Source: Patiria pectinifera (lineage: Eukaryota > Echinodermata > Asteroidea > Valvatida > Asterinidae). Taken from it: a stretch of DNA of 64,000 bases. The first letter of the stretch is position 1, and the number at the start of each line of letters is the position of its first letter. The stretch lies in assembly GCA_029964075.1 (NCBI GenBank), contig CM057130.1, positions 1,178,001-1,242,000 on the forward strand. Reading direction: 5' to 3'. Below are positions 1 to 12,400 of the stretch, one piece after another. The position numbers and the translations under genes are program-made. The notes under the pieces are model-generated. The model saw only the letters and a list, made by a program, of their open reading frames with translations. It made no database searches and was not told where the DNA came from.

Positions 1-291
1 AGTTGTCTGCGTGTACTCGAGGGTAAAAGGTAGTAATTGATGATTTTTGTTTTTCCTCATTTTTTCCAAAAACAAATTAGGGTAGGGGCTGTCAAAAAGG
101 GAGGTAGGGTAACCGGACGTGGAACTATTGGGTTTTTTTTTATTTGGCCTTACCATGCATTGATTCCAAGCACAAATTGGCAAGCATAACCACAATTTAA
201 ATATGTCATAAATTAAAAAAAAAAGATTATCAAAGAATAAATTTGAAGTGGATATGAAAATAAGAAAAATTTTCAGCCTAATTTTACTTAC

Positions 292-846
292 CATTGTCCA
301 AATATGCAGGCCCAGACAGAGAATGAAATACAGAAAAAGTATGGCAATGGTGAACTTGAACTTATGCACAAGGTATCCCACTAGCCCAGCTTGAAATACG
401 TAGGTGTTGAAGAACATCAAGAATACAACGATCGTCGCAAAGATGAGGCAAATGTCTTGGATTCTGCACAAGAAGAGGCAAAGATATATATTCTTTAATG
501 GTTTACATATCATTTCAGTGGCTAAGATTTAAATTCATTTCAACCCTGTTAATCCCCAACTACAGCAAAACTGCCTGAACTATAGTTGGAAGTTGGACAT
601 TCTCAACTATCGCAGTAACAATTATAGTTAAGATGATCTCCATTATAATTCATATTTTACGAAATTTTAACTTTTAAATCTTCCTGATAACAAGTGCAAA
701 CAGCTTTGTGGTGATACTTACATAAATAACACAAGTTGGGTGACATTGTCAAGCCGAAGGAGATCCACAAAAGAATTGACGAATAAATCAACAAATATGA
801 GGAAGTATTGGAGGTACAAGACCCACCGATACTGACTCTCTCTCAT
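292..846 (-). CDS. TMEM138: TMEM138, transmembrane protein 138 (5' two coding exons, partial)
   Basis: Two minus-strand exons are visible: 846-722 (start codon 846-844) and 463-292. They join in frame (125 + 172 nt) to give the first 99 residues; the family is usually about 160 aa, so the rest lies left of the window. Diagnostic stretches are DLFVNSF near the start, TQLVLFIIQD across the splice, and FLMFFNTYVFQAGLV in exon 2. Three hydrophobic segments are seen (about residues 8-26, 37-60 and 75-96), fitting the first three of four membrane spans. The family is known for a role in ciliogenesis (Joubert syndrome gene in humans). Donors are GTAAG at 721/720 and 291/290. An acceptor with a pyrimidine tract ends at 871, so the start-codon exon has 24 nt of 5' leader and an upstream noncoding exon is expected. 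The gene is divergent from DERA. Confidence 0.9.
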
Positions 847-2100
847 ATTTGTTGTTTGTATGAAATTCTCCTGTTCAACAAAGAAAAACAAGATTTACAT
901 GTAGGTCAGTAAGACAAGCTTACATTTCTTTACCAGGAAAGAATGTTGCATCCGATGATATCCTGAAATCATCAGATATAGGCCTAATCTCAATGAATGT
1001 CAGTCATTGCAAAAATGTTGGAAAAAAACATGAATCTGGGACTGAGAAACGTTTCCAAATGTTGTCAGAAAATACTTTGAAAATGCACTCAACTCTGTAT
1101 ATACTTTATACACAACCAATGAAGTGCCACATTCTGTCCCTTTACCATTCAGATCATTTCCAGAGGGGGGTGGAGCACAGGCCTTTAGCAGGGTGGGTGG
1201 GGTGGCATCCCTCTGAATGCACCTCCACCACCCCCTTAGTTATGCAACTAAGTCAGAGTATTATTTAAACATGGACCCATTGCTCATCTTTTGTTTTTTT
1301 AACAATAAGGGTTCCAAGTTAATACTCCAAGACTAGTAATAAATGCTAACCATAACCTTCCCAAATCCTCCAAACTCCTCTTTGCAAAATGGAGGATTTT
1401 GCAGGATGGAGGCTATATGGCAAAAGTGTGTTGCTGATTTCAGAGGATGCACTGTGTCAAGGTCTTGGGCCAGACCTTGTGATGTTTATGCTCAGCAGTG
1501 CATAAATTGAGGCTTAGATTATACTTAAATCCTCTGCACTGCTCCAGGATGTCACTGGCTCTGTCCAACATGTTGACAATGATCGCCAAAGGATTTTGCA
1601 GGACTGACATGACTGAGGCACAGAGGCAGTGCTCACCCCTCCAAGGACCACATTCAAGAAATAACTGAGGATTTTGCAGGATTGAGGCTGTATGCTATTT
1701 TTACATGGACATGATGGAGGCAGTTGGAGGATTTTGCCGAATTAAGGTTACATGCTTGTGTTCTTTCTAAGTTAAAACAACAAACAAAGCACATTGCAGT
1801 GTGCAAGCTTTTTTGATGTGTCTGGCATGTCATGTGTACATAGACCACGGACCATGTTGATGTTGGGCAAGATAGGTCAATCTGTGTGATCGGTCAATTT
1901 GCGTGATCAGTCGATCACATTACGCGATCAGTCATTCCTTAGGATATCTCGGATTTTCTAACCTACTTTCATGACTTTTAAAGAAAAAAATCTTCCAGAG
2001 CCATGAATTAGAAAGAAAAGGTTTTTGACTTTGACTTGTGGTAGCGACATCGACTGATACCGTCATGATCGACCAAAGCACAATGCGATCTACCAATCAC

Positions 2101-2850
2101 GTAGACCCGTGAACGTGGCTTGTAAACTACGCCACGTTCTTGTGTCATTTTGAACCTGGCGAAATTGTCCCTCTGACTCCCTCCGTTACACACACTGGAT
2201 GTTATTTTGCCCATGTAATAAGTACTCACATATGAAGCTGTCTTGAAATCCGTTTGCACGTCAAAACTTGCATTTGACGAAATTTGAGGAAAATTCTGGC
2301 CCCGATTTTCCGGTTTATGAAGTCCTGCTAGCTGCCATTTTCTCCCAAGTGACGCATGCGCATTGCGTTTTATTGTACCGTCCTTCGTATAATTCTGCGG
2401 CTGTTTACTGTCGCAGCTAAAAGAGACATCGTTTTAGACAAGTTTCAAGTCCTTTCCTCTCTCACCGCACCGCACGCTGGCGCACGTGCGCCCACGTGCA
2501 TGAGCGCACACGTACACGTCATGAGCCGAACAGCCAATCGGGTGCGGGGTTGTTTTTTTCGGGGTTGCGACATGAAACAGCCGTCAATCTGTCCAAGCGA
2601 CTCGTCCAGGGTCATTTGTTAGGGTCACTTGTCATGTAAAAATGAAATTTCTGTACACGTTCGTATGGGTCTTTACTGATGGGCAAATTTCGTTGAAATT
2701 ACACAGCCTAAACAATCGGACGGGCAAAGTTAGATTTCTAGGTGAGTACTCAACACCCATACGGAATTATGTATGGCGGATCGATTTTCGCTAGGTTCAA
2801 AATGACACAAGAACGTGGCGTTGTATACAACGCCACGTTCACGGGTCTAC
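2101..2850. repeat. Inverted repeat with about 60-bp arms
   Basis: The left arm (2101-2161, GTAGACCCGTGAACGTGGC to TGAACCTGGCG) recurs in reverse complement at 2789-2850. Each arm itself contains a small hairpin around GAACGTGGC/GCCACGTTC. Similarity may extend inward, since GTGAGTACT occurs in mirrored positions near 2222 and 2742. The enclosed 630 bp is CpG-rich. It may be a non-autonomous transposon or an old inverted duplication of promoter DNA. Confidence 0.7.
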
Positions 2851-2903
2851 CAATCACGCAGATCGACCGAACACGCCCAACATAATTAAATGATATGGAA
2901 TGT

Positions 2904-3130
2904 GGGAAAAAATGTTGCAACCTGACGCCTCTTTTGTCTCCATAATCATCTCAATGACGGTCAGTCATTGCAAAAATGATGATAAGACATGAATCTGGGA
3001 CTGAGAAACATTTCCAATTTCGTTAGGAAATACTTTACAGTTAAAACTTAGAAAATTTTCTTGATTCTCCATAGACTTTGTACACAACTGACAACCGCTG
3101 AAGTGGCGTCAGGTTGCAACATTTTCCCCA
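2904..3130. mobile_element. Short inverted-repeat element (MITE-like), ends AATGTTGCAACCTGACGCC
   Basis: The left end, about GGGAAAAAATGTTGCAACC, is mirrored at the right end by GGTTGCAACATTTTCCCC. Terminal inverted repeats are about 25 bp and the interior is noncoding. A related left part lies at 22809-22920 and a diverged copy at about 935-1140. The superfamily cannot be assigned because no clear target duplication is seen. Confidence 0.75.
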
Positions 3131-3294
3131 AAATTTAAGCTGACTGTATGGTTAATCACTTAATGTCTCACCTCCAAATATAATTACTAAATTAGTTTTC
3201 AAGAACTTTAACTTCCCAGCAAGAATTATGCTATGGTCATCACATTTCACTTTTGTCTGTCAACTTGTGCTGAGTATGTTGTTGTGATCATAAC

Positions 3295-3304
3295 TCTCGC
3301 GAGA
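3295..3304. promoter_or_regulatory. TCTCGCGAGA palindromic promoter motif upstream of DERA
   Basis: A perfect 10-bp TCTCGCGAGA lies 193 bp upstream of the DERA start codon. In vertebrates this palindrome is a known core-promoter element of housekeeping genes, bound by BANP (earlier attributed to Kaiso/ZBTB33). Its position fits the DERA promoter. Function here is inferred from motif and position only. Confidence 0.55.
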
Positions 3305-3497
3305 TTTGGGAAATACTTTTTATTTAGACTTAATTTCTCTATGTGAAAAAAAAAATCGAAATTAATTTAATTTATGACTAAATATCAAAAATGTACGCCA
3401 TGTATTAGCCATTACTGGTGTCATATTAGGGCGCTAAATTACAACTTTGACACTTACCTTTCTCGAGAAATTCCGCAAATCTCGTCAACTGAACAAG

Positions 3498-6400
3498 ATG
3501 GCGGCGCGCAATCCTGGAACCGAACTTGGTAAACTCGAGTAAAACTTTTCCATTTTATAAGCAACCTGTAAGATAAAATGTGGTACATTTGCCACATGGG
3601 TACATATACAATGTGAATGAAGTTACTCTGCATTTATTGAGTGAAATTTCTTTGTTTCAGAGGGTAAAATTGTTTGACTTTCCTGCGTTCCTTGTATTCC
3701 GCATGTAGGAAGGAGGCCTGATTCGCCCCCCTGCGTTCCACAGTTAACGCTGTCCGTAAACAAAGTCGCCCCAAGTGGTGTGTTGTTGAAAGATTCCCAT
3801 ATCTGGCCATCACTTATTTTTCCCTTCAGTGACCTATCGACCGTCAAAAGGTGATAGGCCTAGTCCTAACAAGTCAAAATTAGAAGGGAAAATATTGAAG
3901 TATTTTATTACTTTATATTAGGCGTCTACTGAGAAAACACTTGTCTAAGAAATGTTCAGACCCATGCCAGTCCCATAGGATTTGTGCATAGGGTGACAAG
4001 TCGTCACCGTTTTCACGAAGGGGCGAATTTCATGAAAATCGTCAGTTTTTCGAAATTTGGTTTTTTAGTGAAAACGAATAAAGATATTAATATCTACAAC
4101 CTGGTGAGGCTATAGGCCTACTTTTAAAAAATTAATTAAAATTGTAATTAACCTAAAATAGTGAATGGGCGAATTTGCCAAAAGTGCCGTTTTGCATTTT
4201 CACGAAGGGGCGAATTTCCGCACTCTATGTTATTAATAAATTTTCAGTAAATAAATACATTGTAAAACAATAGCGCGTATATCACGAAAGGGCGAATTTC
4301 AGGCGCGTGCAATAAAACGTTTTCACGCAGGGGCGAATTTCAAGGCGCATGCGCAGTAGGGCAGACTCAGGCCGCAGAAGGGCGAAATCTGCGCGTAGTC
4401 ACTTTAGCGTTTTTACGAAGGGGTGAATTTGCTAATTGGTCTTTTATTTCGTTTTCACGAACAGCCACTTCTCTTAATTGGTTAATTCTGCAAAACTAAT
4501 CACCTATTTTTCTTAAAGTTTGCTACATTTAGGAAGATTAGAAGCTCTTCTTTCCTCTGATACCTAAATCTTGCATATTTTATGCATCTTTCAGTTTCAG
4601 TTTCAAATTGTCAAATGAAAAAATGACCAACTTTAAACGCGATTATCTCGAATGTTTGTTCAGACAGTGAAATACTAAATTTGCCTCTTCGTAAAAAAGG
4701 TGACGAAGTGATGGCAAGACATGGGAATCTTTCCAAATGATAAAAAAAGGTGACTCCATCATCAACCATGGCGTAATGTCCATGGACTTAATATTAGAGA
4801 GTTCCATGGATGGCATGGTAGTTTGTTCTTTATTTACTTTCCGTTGTCACACAACAATTTAAAATTTAAGGCTATATCATGTTTGCTGGCCTTGACTTTG
4901 TAAGTTGTATTGTAGGTAGCCCCATAAATGTGGCCAATTTACTGGACTACCTCCGGTCCGTAATCAAAGGCCACACTTGGAACATGTACCTGAACATGTA
5001 GAACTTTGTCAAATTTTGATTTTCACATTTAGGCTTTGTTAGTAGGTATTTTTGGTTTTTTTTGCTTTAGAAGCATACTGACACTATATAGGATAAAAAA
5101 AAAAGTGCTGCATTTTTCAGACGTCTGTTTTTCGTGTAATTTCCAGATTCGTTTGCACACAATAGCGTATCAAAATTTCAATATGAAATTACACGCAAAA
5201 TAGACATCTGAAAAAGGTGGCACTTTTTTTACTATCCTATAAAGAGGGTGAGTATGCTTCTAAAGCAAAATAAATCTACAAACAAAGCCTAAATGTGAAA
5301 ATCAAAATTTGATAATGTTCTACATGTTCGGGTACATGTTCCAAGTGTGGCCTTTATTTACGGAGGTAGTCCAGTAAATTGGCCACATTTATGGGGCTAT
5401 ATTGTAGGTAGGCCTGGCTAGCATAAGTAGGCCTACCGGCCTAAAAAGTTATAAAAGTTGTAATTTAAAGAAAAGTTGACATGAAATGTCAAAAAAAAAT
5501 GAAATGAAAAAAATCGCTCCTTGTTCAGAAGTATTTAAAAAAAAAAAAAAAACATTAAAAACTTGAAAATAGTTCAAAGAAAGTTAAACTTTTTAGCCTA
5601 ATTGCACCAAGTGATGACTCTCTGTTATTTCATGCTTTCTCCTATGCCTCTTTGTGGGTTTGTTTTCCTCTCACACCAAATATTTCTGTTGCTTTACATG
5701 AAATTGTTTATTTTGCATTTTTTAAAAAACTTTTGGTCCAAATTTTCATTTTAGATCTTGAATGGGTTGAAAGTGTGCGAGTGAATAAACCAGCATGCTT
5801 CAGGAGAGCAGAGGATTTGAAAGTGAGAAGAGGGGTCAAGAAAAATACTCAGGTAAGTAAAGGGTTAAAGCTACAAACGGATAATTAAACTTTAAGTATA
5901 AATGCTAAGAAAATGAAAAGTTTTGTATGCAGAGCAGGGCTAATACAATTTTCATTTAATTACGGCAGTTTTTTAATTATTATATGTTTGAATGCTATTG
6001 TATTGGCCCAGCCTCAAAGCACATGCTTTATTGGGTATGAATTTTGTAATCATACCCAATAAAACATGAAACATCTTGCCTGATTGGGAGGTAAATATCA
6101 AGACGCAGATTTTTTTGGCGTTGGGGAGACGCGTTAAAATTGTTTCTTTGTGGTACATGTATATGGTGAAAACAACAGTGAAAATAAAGCCTAAATTAAG
6201 AAGTGGCATTGGTTTAAAGGGAATATACATCATTTGCTTTTGCTGTAATTTTCAGAAATGGATGGAATTGGCGGGTTGGATATAGCAAATATAGTTACAC
6301 TGACTTTTTTTTTTTTTGGTTCGTCTCAAAAAAAAAAAAAAAAAAAGAAAAACATTTTTTTTGTAGTCTGGTTCTGACTCCACTCCAGAAGAAGAAGCAC

Positions 6401-9400
6401 AGAGCAGTTTACATACAATTGGGAATTGTAAGGTCAGGGAACCAGTCTAGCTGGCCCGTACCCGCATTGTGTAATCGATTGCAAACAAGCAAGTCGATGG
6501 TCAATTGGGGCCAGTGAAAAAAAAAAAAAGTTTTCCATCAGCGATCAGCCGATCAGCGTTGTTGAAAAAAATAAAAAAAATCTTGAAAATGACAGTATAC
6601 CAGGTGCCATGATTTTACAGGATGCTTTACACTGTCATTCACTAACAGTCCAGCAAGGTATTTCAAAATGATTTGGTAGTTTTATTTTTTGATGTTTGCA
6701 AATGTTGTATTTTCCCTTTAAAGGAAGATGGTCAAAAAGCAGTTTGTCCACATGCAAGTCTAGTGTGGTCAACACAATAGCACTGCACACACAAATAACT
6801 GCAGTAATTGTACACCTGATTAGGTCGACATGACTGACATAGATGTAGACAAACTATTTTATTACTGTTGTTCTGTGAACGGCCGCTTTTTCTCACTTTG
6901 CGCTTTATTTTCAATGCCTGTTGCACCAAATTCAACCAAGAACTTGCAGTTTAGCAATATCTTAAAACAATTTCAACATGTCTCTTCAATTTTGCGAAAT
7001 CTGCCTCTGAGAAGTGTCAGAACAAATTGGACCACCCTGTATTAAGAGTTTATGATTGCACATTAATAACCTTTTCCCTGCAGATTGCATGGTTGCTAAA
7101 GGCGATGACCTGCATTGACCTGACAACCTTGTCAGGTGACGACACAGAGACCAATGTGGAGAGACTTTGTTTCAAGGCAAAGCAACCAATCAGGACTGAC
7201 CTTCTTGAAGCTGTTGGCATGCAAGACAGAGGTTAGTGTTTATTGGCTGGAAAGATATCAAAACTTTGCTTAATGGACTATTGTTTCTAAATGATTTTTA
7301 GAAACTTTTTAAAATTCAAGATGCAGCATTTAATTGTCTGCTATTCACAGACAAACACAATTTTAGTGAGAAGAATGAAATGAAGTAATTAGTGATAATG
7401 GCTGAAATCATATTTGTGAAATGATACAATCTTTTCAAGGTAGAAGTTGAGTGTCATCCTCAAAAAAAAAAAAGGTTAATTGCATGAAACACATGTATAA
7501 CAAACAATTCAAGTTTCGTATTGTTATATTTTGATAATTGTATAGGTCTGACAGTCGGAGCAATCTGTGTGTACCCGGCTAGAGTCGCTGATGCAGTCAA
7601 AACGCTGAAAAGACTGGGCGCATCTCACATCCCTGTAGCATCAGGTAACTGACACCCGATTTAGGCTGTTATGTCAGGTTCACACCCACTGATCTCTATA
7701 TAATGACTGGATAGCATACATATCTTTCTAATAATATCATTTTCATTCAGGTACGACTTATTATTTATTGGTTTCATTTGAGTTCTTGCGAGAGGGCGCA
7801 GCACTGACACTCGTATATTCTGCAAAAAGTGCGGAATTCCCCTGTGTGCAGGACAGTGTTTCAGGGTGTATCACTATGTACGTGTATGTGACTTCTATTG
7901 ACTTTCCAATATACCAAGGATATACCAGAGAGCAACAACAACAAATTTAGTGAGTAAAACTTATTTACTTTTTTTTTGGACAGAATTTTTAACAATTACA
8001 AAGACTCGAAGTTGGGCACTTTAGGGTTAAACTTTTCAAATTTCGCGGGCACTGAAAGATTTAAAAGCAGTTTGTGCATTTTGGTTGCAAGCTCTCAGAC
8101 ATCACTGCTGCATAATGCTGATTTTATGAAATCAGTCAAGGGCAAGCCGCAACATTCATTCAACTTGTTGTTGATGTTCTCGTGTAAAGGTACGGCTACT
8201 ATGCAATCCTGTAGTTCCCGAGTCTGAAAATCATCCTTATGATGGATTTATTTTGTTTGTTGCTGACAGTATTTGTCACTTGTTTCATGTCCTTAGTTGC
8301 TACTGGTTTTCCTGCCGGCCAGACACATTTCAAGACAAGAGTTGAGGAAATCAAAATGGCCGTAGAGGATGGAGCCAGGGAAATCGACATTGTCATCAAC
8401 AGAGCCTATGCCTTGGCAGGAAACTGGAAAGGTATTAACTTGAACAGTCATTTTTTCTTTTTACATTTATGCTCATAAACACACTTCAAGTCCTTATTTA
8501 GGTTTGGAGGTTTGTACAACAGTCTCCCTGGCCTCTGGCATTCCAAATTTATCGGTGAGAATCTTTTTCACCTCGTTGGAGGGAAATGCAGCATTCTCAG
8601 AACATGATTCTGGGATTCCACCGCAGCGAAGATTGTAGCTGCGAGAATGCCACTCTAGCTTGAGGGTAGCTTATGTTATGTTATGTTCATGTTATGTTAT
8701 GTTGTTATGTTCATCTTTGCGGTCTGCATTTCGATGATCAGCCGGGAGATCCTCTCTGACATGGACTTGTGCTTTGCTTGCATTTCTTCCATTGATTTGG
8801 AAGAAAAGCCCAGTGACTCTTCCATTTCCTTTTGTTTGTTCTCAACACCTGTGATTCTATTCAGGAGTGTCTCTTGGTTGAGGATTGCTTTGTCCATCTT
8901 GGAATTTAACTCGGCTTCCAGCCCTCTGATTTCCCGTCGTAGTGCTGCGATGGCATTGGTGTAGCCGGATCCGGATGTTGGATCTGATGGTTGGTTGACC
9001 AGGTCACATGATTTCAATGGCGCGATGCCTGAATCATCCGATTCTTTGACAGCAGCTGATATTTTTTTGTCTTTCCTCGGCATTTTCTTGCCGCAATTCG
9101 CAGATTCACGGCTGCTAATGTTCTTGGTAGTAGGAAGAGTGTGGATTCCTGGTTGACATATCAATCCGAGGGCCAGAGAAGGTTTTTCTGGGTCGAGTGG
9201 TGACGATTTTTGTGGAGGATTCACAGAATACGTCTGTTGCACATGACTGATATCTGAGTGCAATCTCAAATGAGAACGCAAGCACCAATGGGTGATCAAT
9301 AACACAGGAGATCCGTTTTCAAAACGCATTTTTATTGCTTGGCCTGGCTTGAGATTATTAAAATGACTCGTGATAACTTAAAGTTTACTTGGGCTCATAT

Positions 9401-12400
9401 TTTGTGCAACTTTCTACTCATAAATGTATGAAAACTATTGGACATTCCTTTTTGGTTAATTTTAGTCAAAAGAGCACTTTTTAAAAATTTCAAATTGTCC
9501 ATGCTATTCTTGACAAATGAGGGCGCTATTGCTGTGATGTCATTTCAGGAAGACACTGTTCAGTGTCTGTGAAAACTATGCTCAATGGCAGTATAGTGTA
9601 TTAAATGAAACAACGAAACACCAAAGAAAAGAAAATTTACGATAGCAAAAAATACACAAAATTGTGGCAAGTTTTGATGCTGAAATAGCTGTAACATTAA
9701 ACTTTCTGCCTGAAATTACATCACACTTTTGCTCAAGAACATGCAAATTTGCATAAGCACAAAAACTGAAAAAGCACCAAAATTCCCATTAAAAATGGCA
9801 AAATGAAAATTGAAAATATTAAATGGGACATGAATGTGCATTTCCAAGGATTGAATGGAAAAATTACATTGCATGGCCTCTTTAAAATTATATGATTACA
9901 GCTCCTGCTTTAGTATCTTAGTGTTATTTGCAGTTTCTGAAGTACCCCCTCACGGGTTGAAAAGAGAGGGGCTGGTGGGGAGACGTTAAATTTGTTTTAA
10001 TCGAGCGCCATCTTGCTTTGTGACACCACAACCATTCCCAGGTTTTAGGTACATGTACATTGAATAAATATGGAAGACCGTGCGTGAACTAGCGAAGTGC
10101 ATGTCCCACCAAAGAAGGTACTGTTGCTGGGCAAAATGCGCCCTCTCTTGGTCATGCACGGAGCTCATAGCCATGATCCTAGAGACTTTTGTCAATGGTG
10201 GTTGCAACCTCAGTAGCAACAAAACCTTACTTTATTTAGCTGAAATCTAACCTTTTCTTGAATTCACATTGTTGTTTTTAGATTAAGATAAGATGTACTT
10301 TTGATGTTCAAAAGAAGGTTGTGTTAATGGCAAGTTAGTGAGTTCAAAATCTTTTGTGTCGTTTTCCCTTCTCAGATGTGTATGAGGAAGTCAGAGCCTT
10401 CCGTGATGCTTGCGGACCAGCTCATATGAAGACTATCTTAGCCACTGGTGAACTAGGCTCATTGGTGAATGTGTACAAGGCAAGCCTAGTGGCTATGATG
10501 GCAGGTAAAGCGAAGAGGACCCGGCTAAGGATAACAGTATGACAAATCTCTGATCATGCCATTTTTGGGGAGTGTGAACAGAAGTGATTCAACTGCTTTG
10601 TTAAACGGATTTCTCTTGCGTTTGTACCCAGCAAATGGCGTGGTTAGAGTGCCCTCGTTCACTCTGAAACATGCCCTTTTCTAAATAATTGGAGTGTGAC
10701 TTCTTTAAATCATATGTGTGTAACACCATTTCAAACTAGTGTTCAGAGTTGTGCAATAACAATAGACCCAGGGTGTAATGACGTAATGGCTTTGTTTACA
10801 TATGCGCTTTCCAATGGGAGGAATTCGGGATGCCAGATAAAGCGGGGACCATCTAGGAAAGCGTACATGTAAACAAAATCTTCTGTTAGTTAGTCCATTT
10901 GGCTTGCATTTGCAACAGTCGCAGTTTTCAGTTCTTGCAGGGCACATGCTTGGTGAGAGGCTAAGATGTTTTCAGAAACCCTGACCTGTTTCATGTTGAA
11001 TTAATTTAATGAATCGGAGGTTTGCAGTAACACCATGTGAATGATAAGTCTTTTTGAGTTGTGTGTTTCTGAGAAGAACCTGTTGGTTTTACTGGCTTTA
11101 CCACAGCAAACAAGCCAGTTATAAACCAAGTGGTTCTTCTCCGAACACACAACTCACAGAGAGATATCATTCACATGGTGGTACCGCAAACCTCCCATTC
11201 ATTGATCATGTCCACCATGTAAAACCCTTGAAGTCTCATTGAAATACCTTGATAATTTTTTTTTGCTTAAAGGCTCCGATTTCATCAAAACTTCAACCGG
11301 CAAAGAGGGAGTGAATGCCATACTGCCTGTTGGTTTGGTTATGGTTAGAGCTATCCGAGATTACTACAAGAAGACAGGATACAAGGTGAGATCACTAAAA
11401 AAAATTGAAATTTTAAAATTACACTTTGCTTTTTCTGACATAATTTCTGTAAGCAGTGTTTACTCAGGTCTGTCCTAGAGCTCGCGAGAAAAAGAATGCT
11501 CAAGGTTCTTGCATACTAGAAATGATTTTATGCTCCACCCTAATAAATAAATGAATCCGGTTTGTTAGTTTGACGTCATCTCAACTTAGCCACGCGTACT
11601 TCACACAGTGTAGCATAGCACGAATGGAACCGGAAGTTAACGAAACTTGGATGTTTAGCCAATGGGCGCTTGTAATCAGTGGCAAGCGTGCGTGTATGAC
11701 GAAGTCACTAACGAACCGGATTGACAACAGCATAGCTGTTAACTGTTACGAATTTTTCGTAATTATTACGAATTGTTTGTTAAATTACGAAAATACGATT
11801 TGCCACTAAAACATTACGAATTTCCCATTTTCTACCTAACGAAAAAAAAAATACTTGTAAAGTATTGTTTTTGACCAAAAACTTCTGCCGAAATGTCGCG
11901 ATAATGGATGGAAAAAAAAAATATGCGCACGTTATTATTGTTATTATTTATTTGACTTCAACAAACATTTTTTTAATTATCTTTTGGCCTACAGTACATT
12001 ATTATTCACAACAAGAAGGGTATGCACATGCATGTGTACATGTAAACCATGTACCTGTACTCGATGTTGGTAAAGCTTTTGATAAAATGAGCAGTTGAAA
12101 ATGACTGCTCGGGTTGATTACTAATTGGGATTTTGAAAAGTTGGCAGCTATGCAACAGTGCGGTAGGATTATACATATTCATTAGTACTGTTCTTTTTTT
12201 TTTTTGCCATTCTGATTCCAGGTGGGTTTCAAACCAGCTGGTGGCATACGCACAGCTAAGGATTCCTGCACGTGGTTGGCTCTGATGAAGGAAGAGCTAG
12301 GGAATGATTGGTTGACCCCTGACCTTTTCCGTCTAGGTGCCAGCTCATTGTTGGGTGATATTGAGAGACAAGTCTTCCATGGAGTAACTGGTAGATATGC

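Larger units (their letters stand above)
847..3497. other. Divergent intergenic region between TMEM138 and DERA
   Basis: No coding region is supported here. The interval holds a diverged copy of the long TAACCCTAAC-type repeat (about 1348-1760), a 750-bp inverted-repeat structure (2101-2850), a 230-bp inverted-repeat element (2904-3130) with a related decayed copy at about 935-1140, and a perfect TCTCGCGAGA motif 193 bp before the DERA start codon. The stretch 2280-2560 is unusually CpG-rich for this window. A GTGAGT donor on the minus strand at 2229-2224 could end a noncoding first exon of TMEM138, but it sits inside the inverted-repeat structure. Confidence 0.6.
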
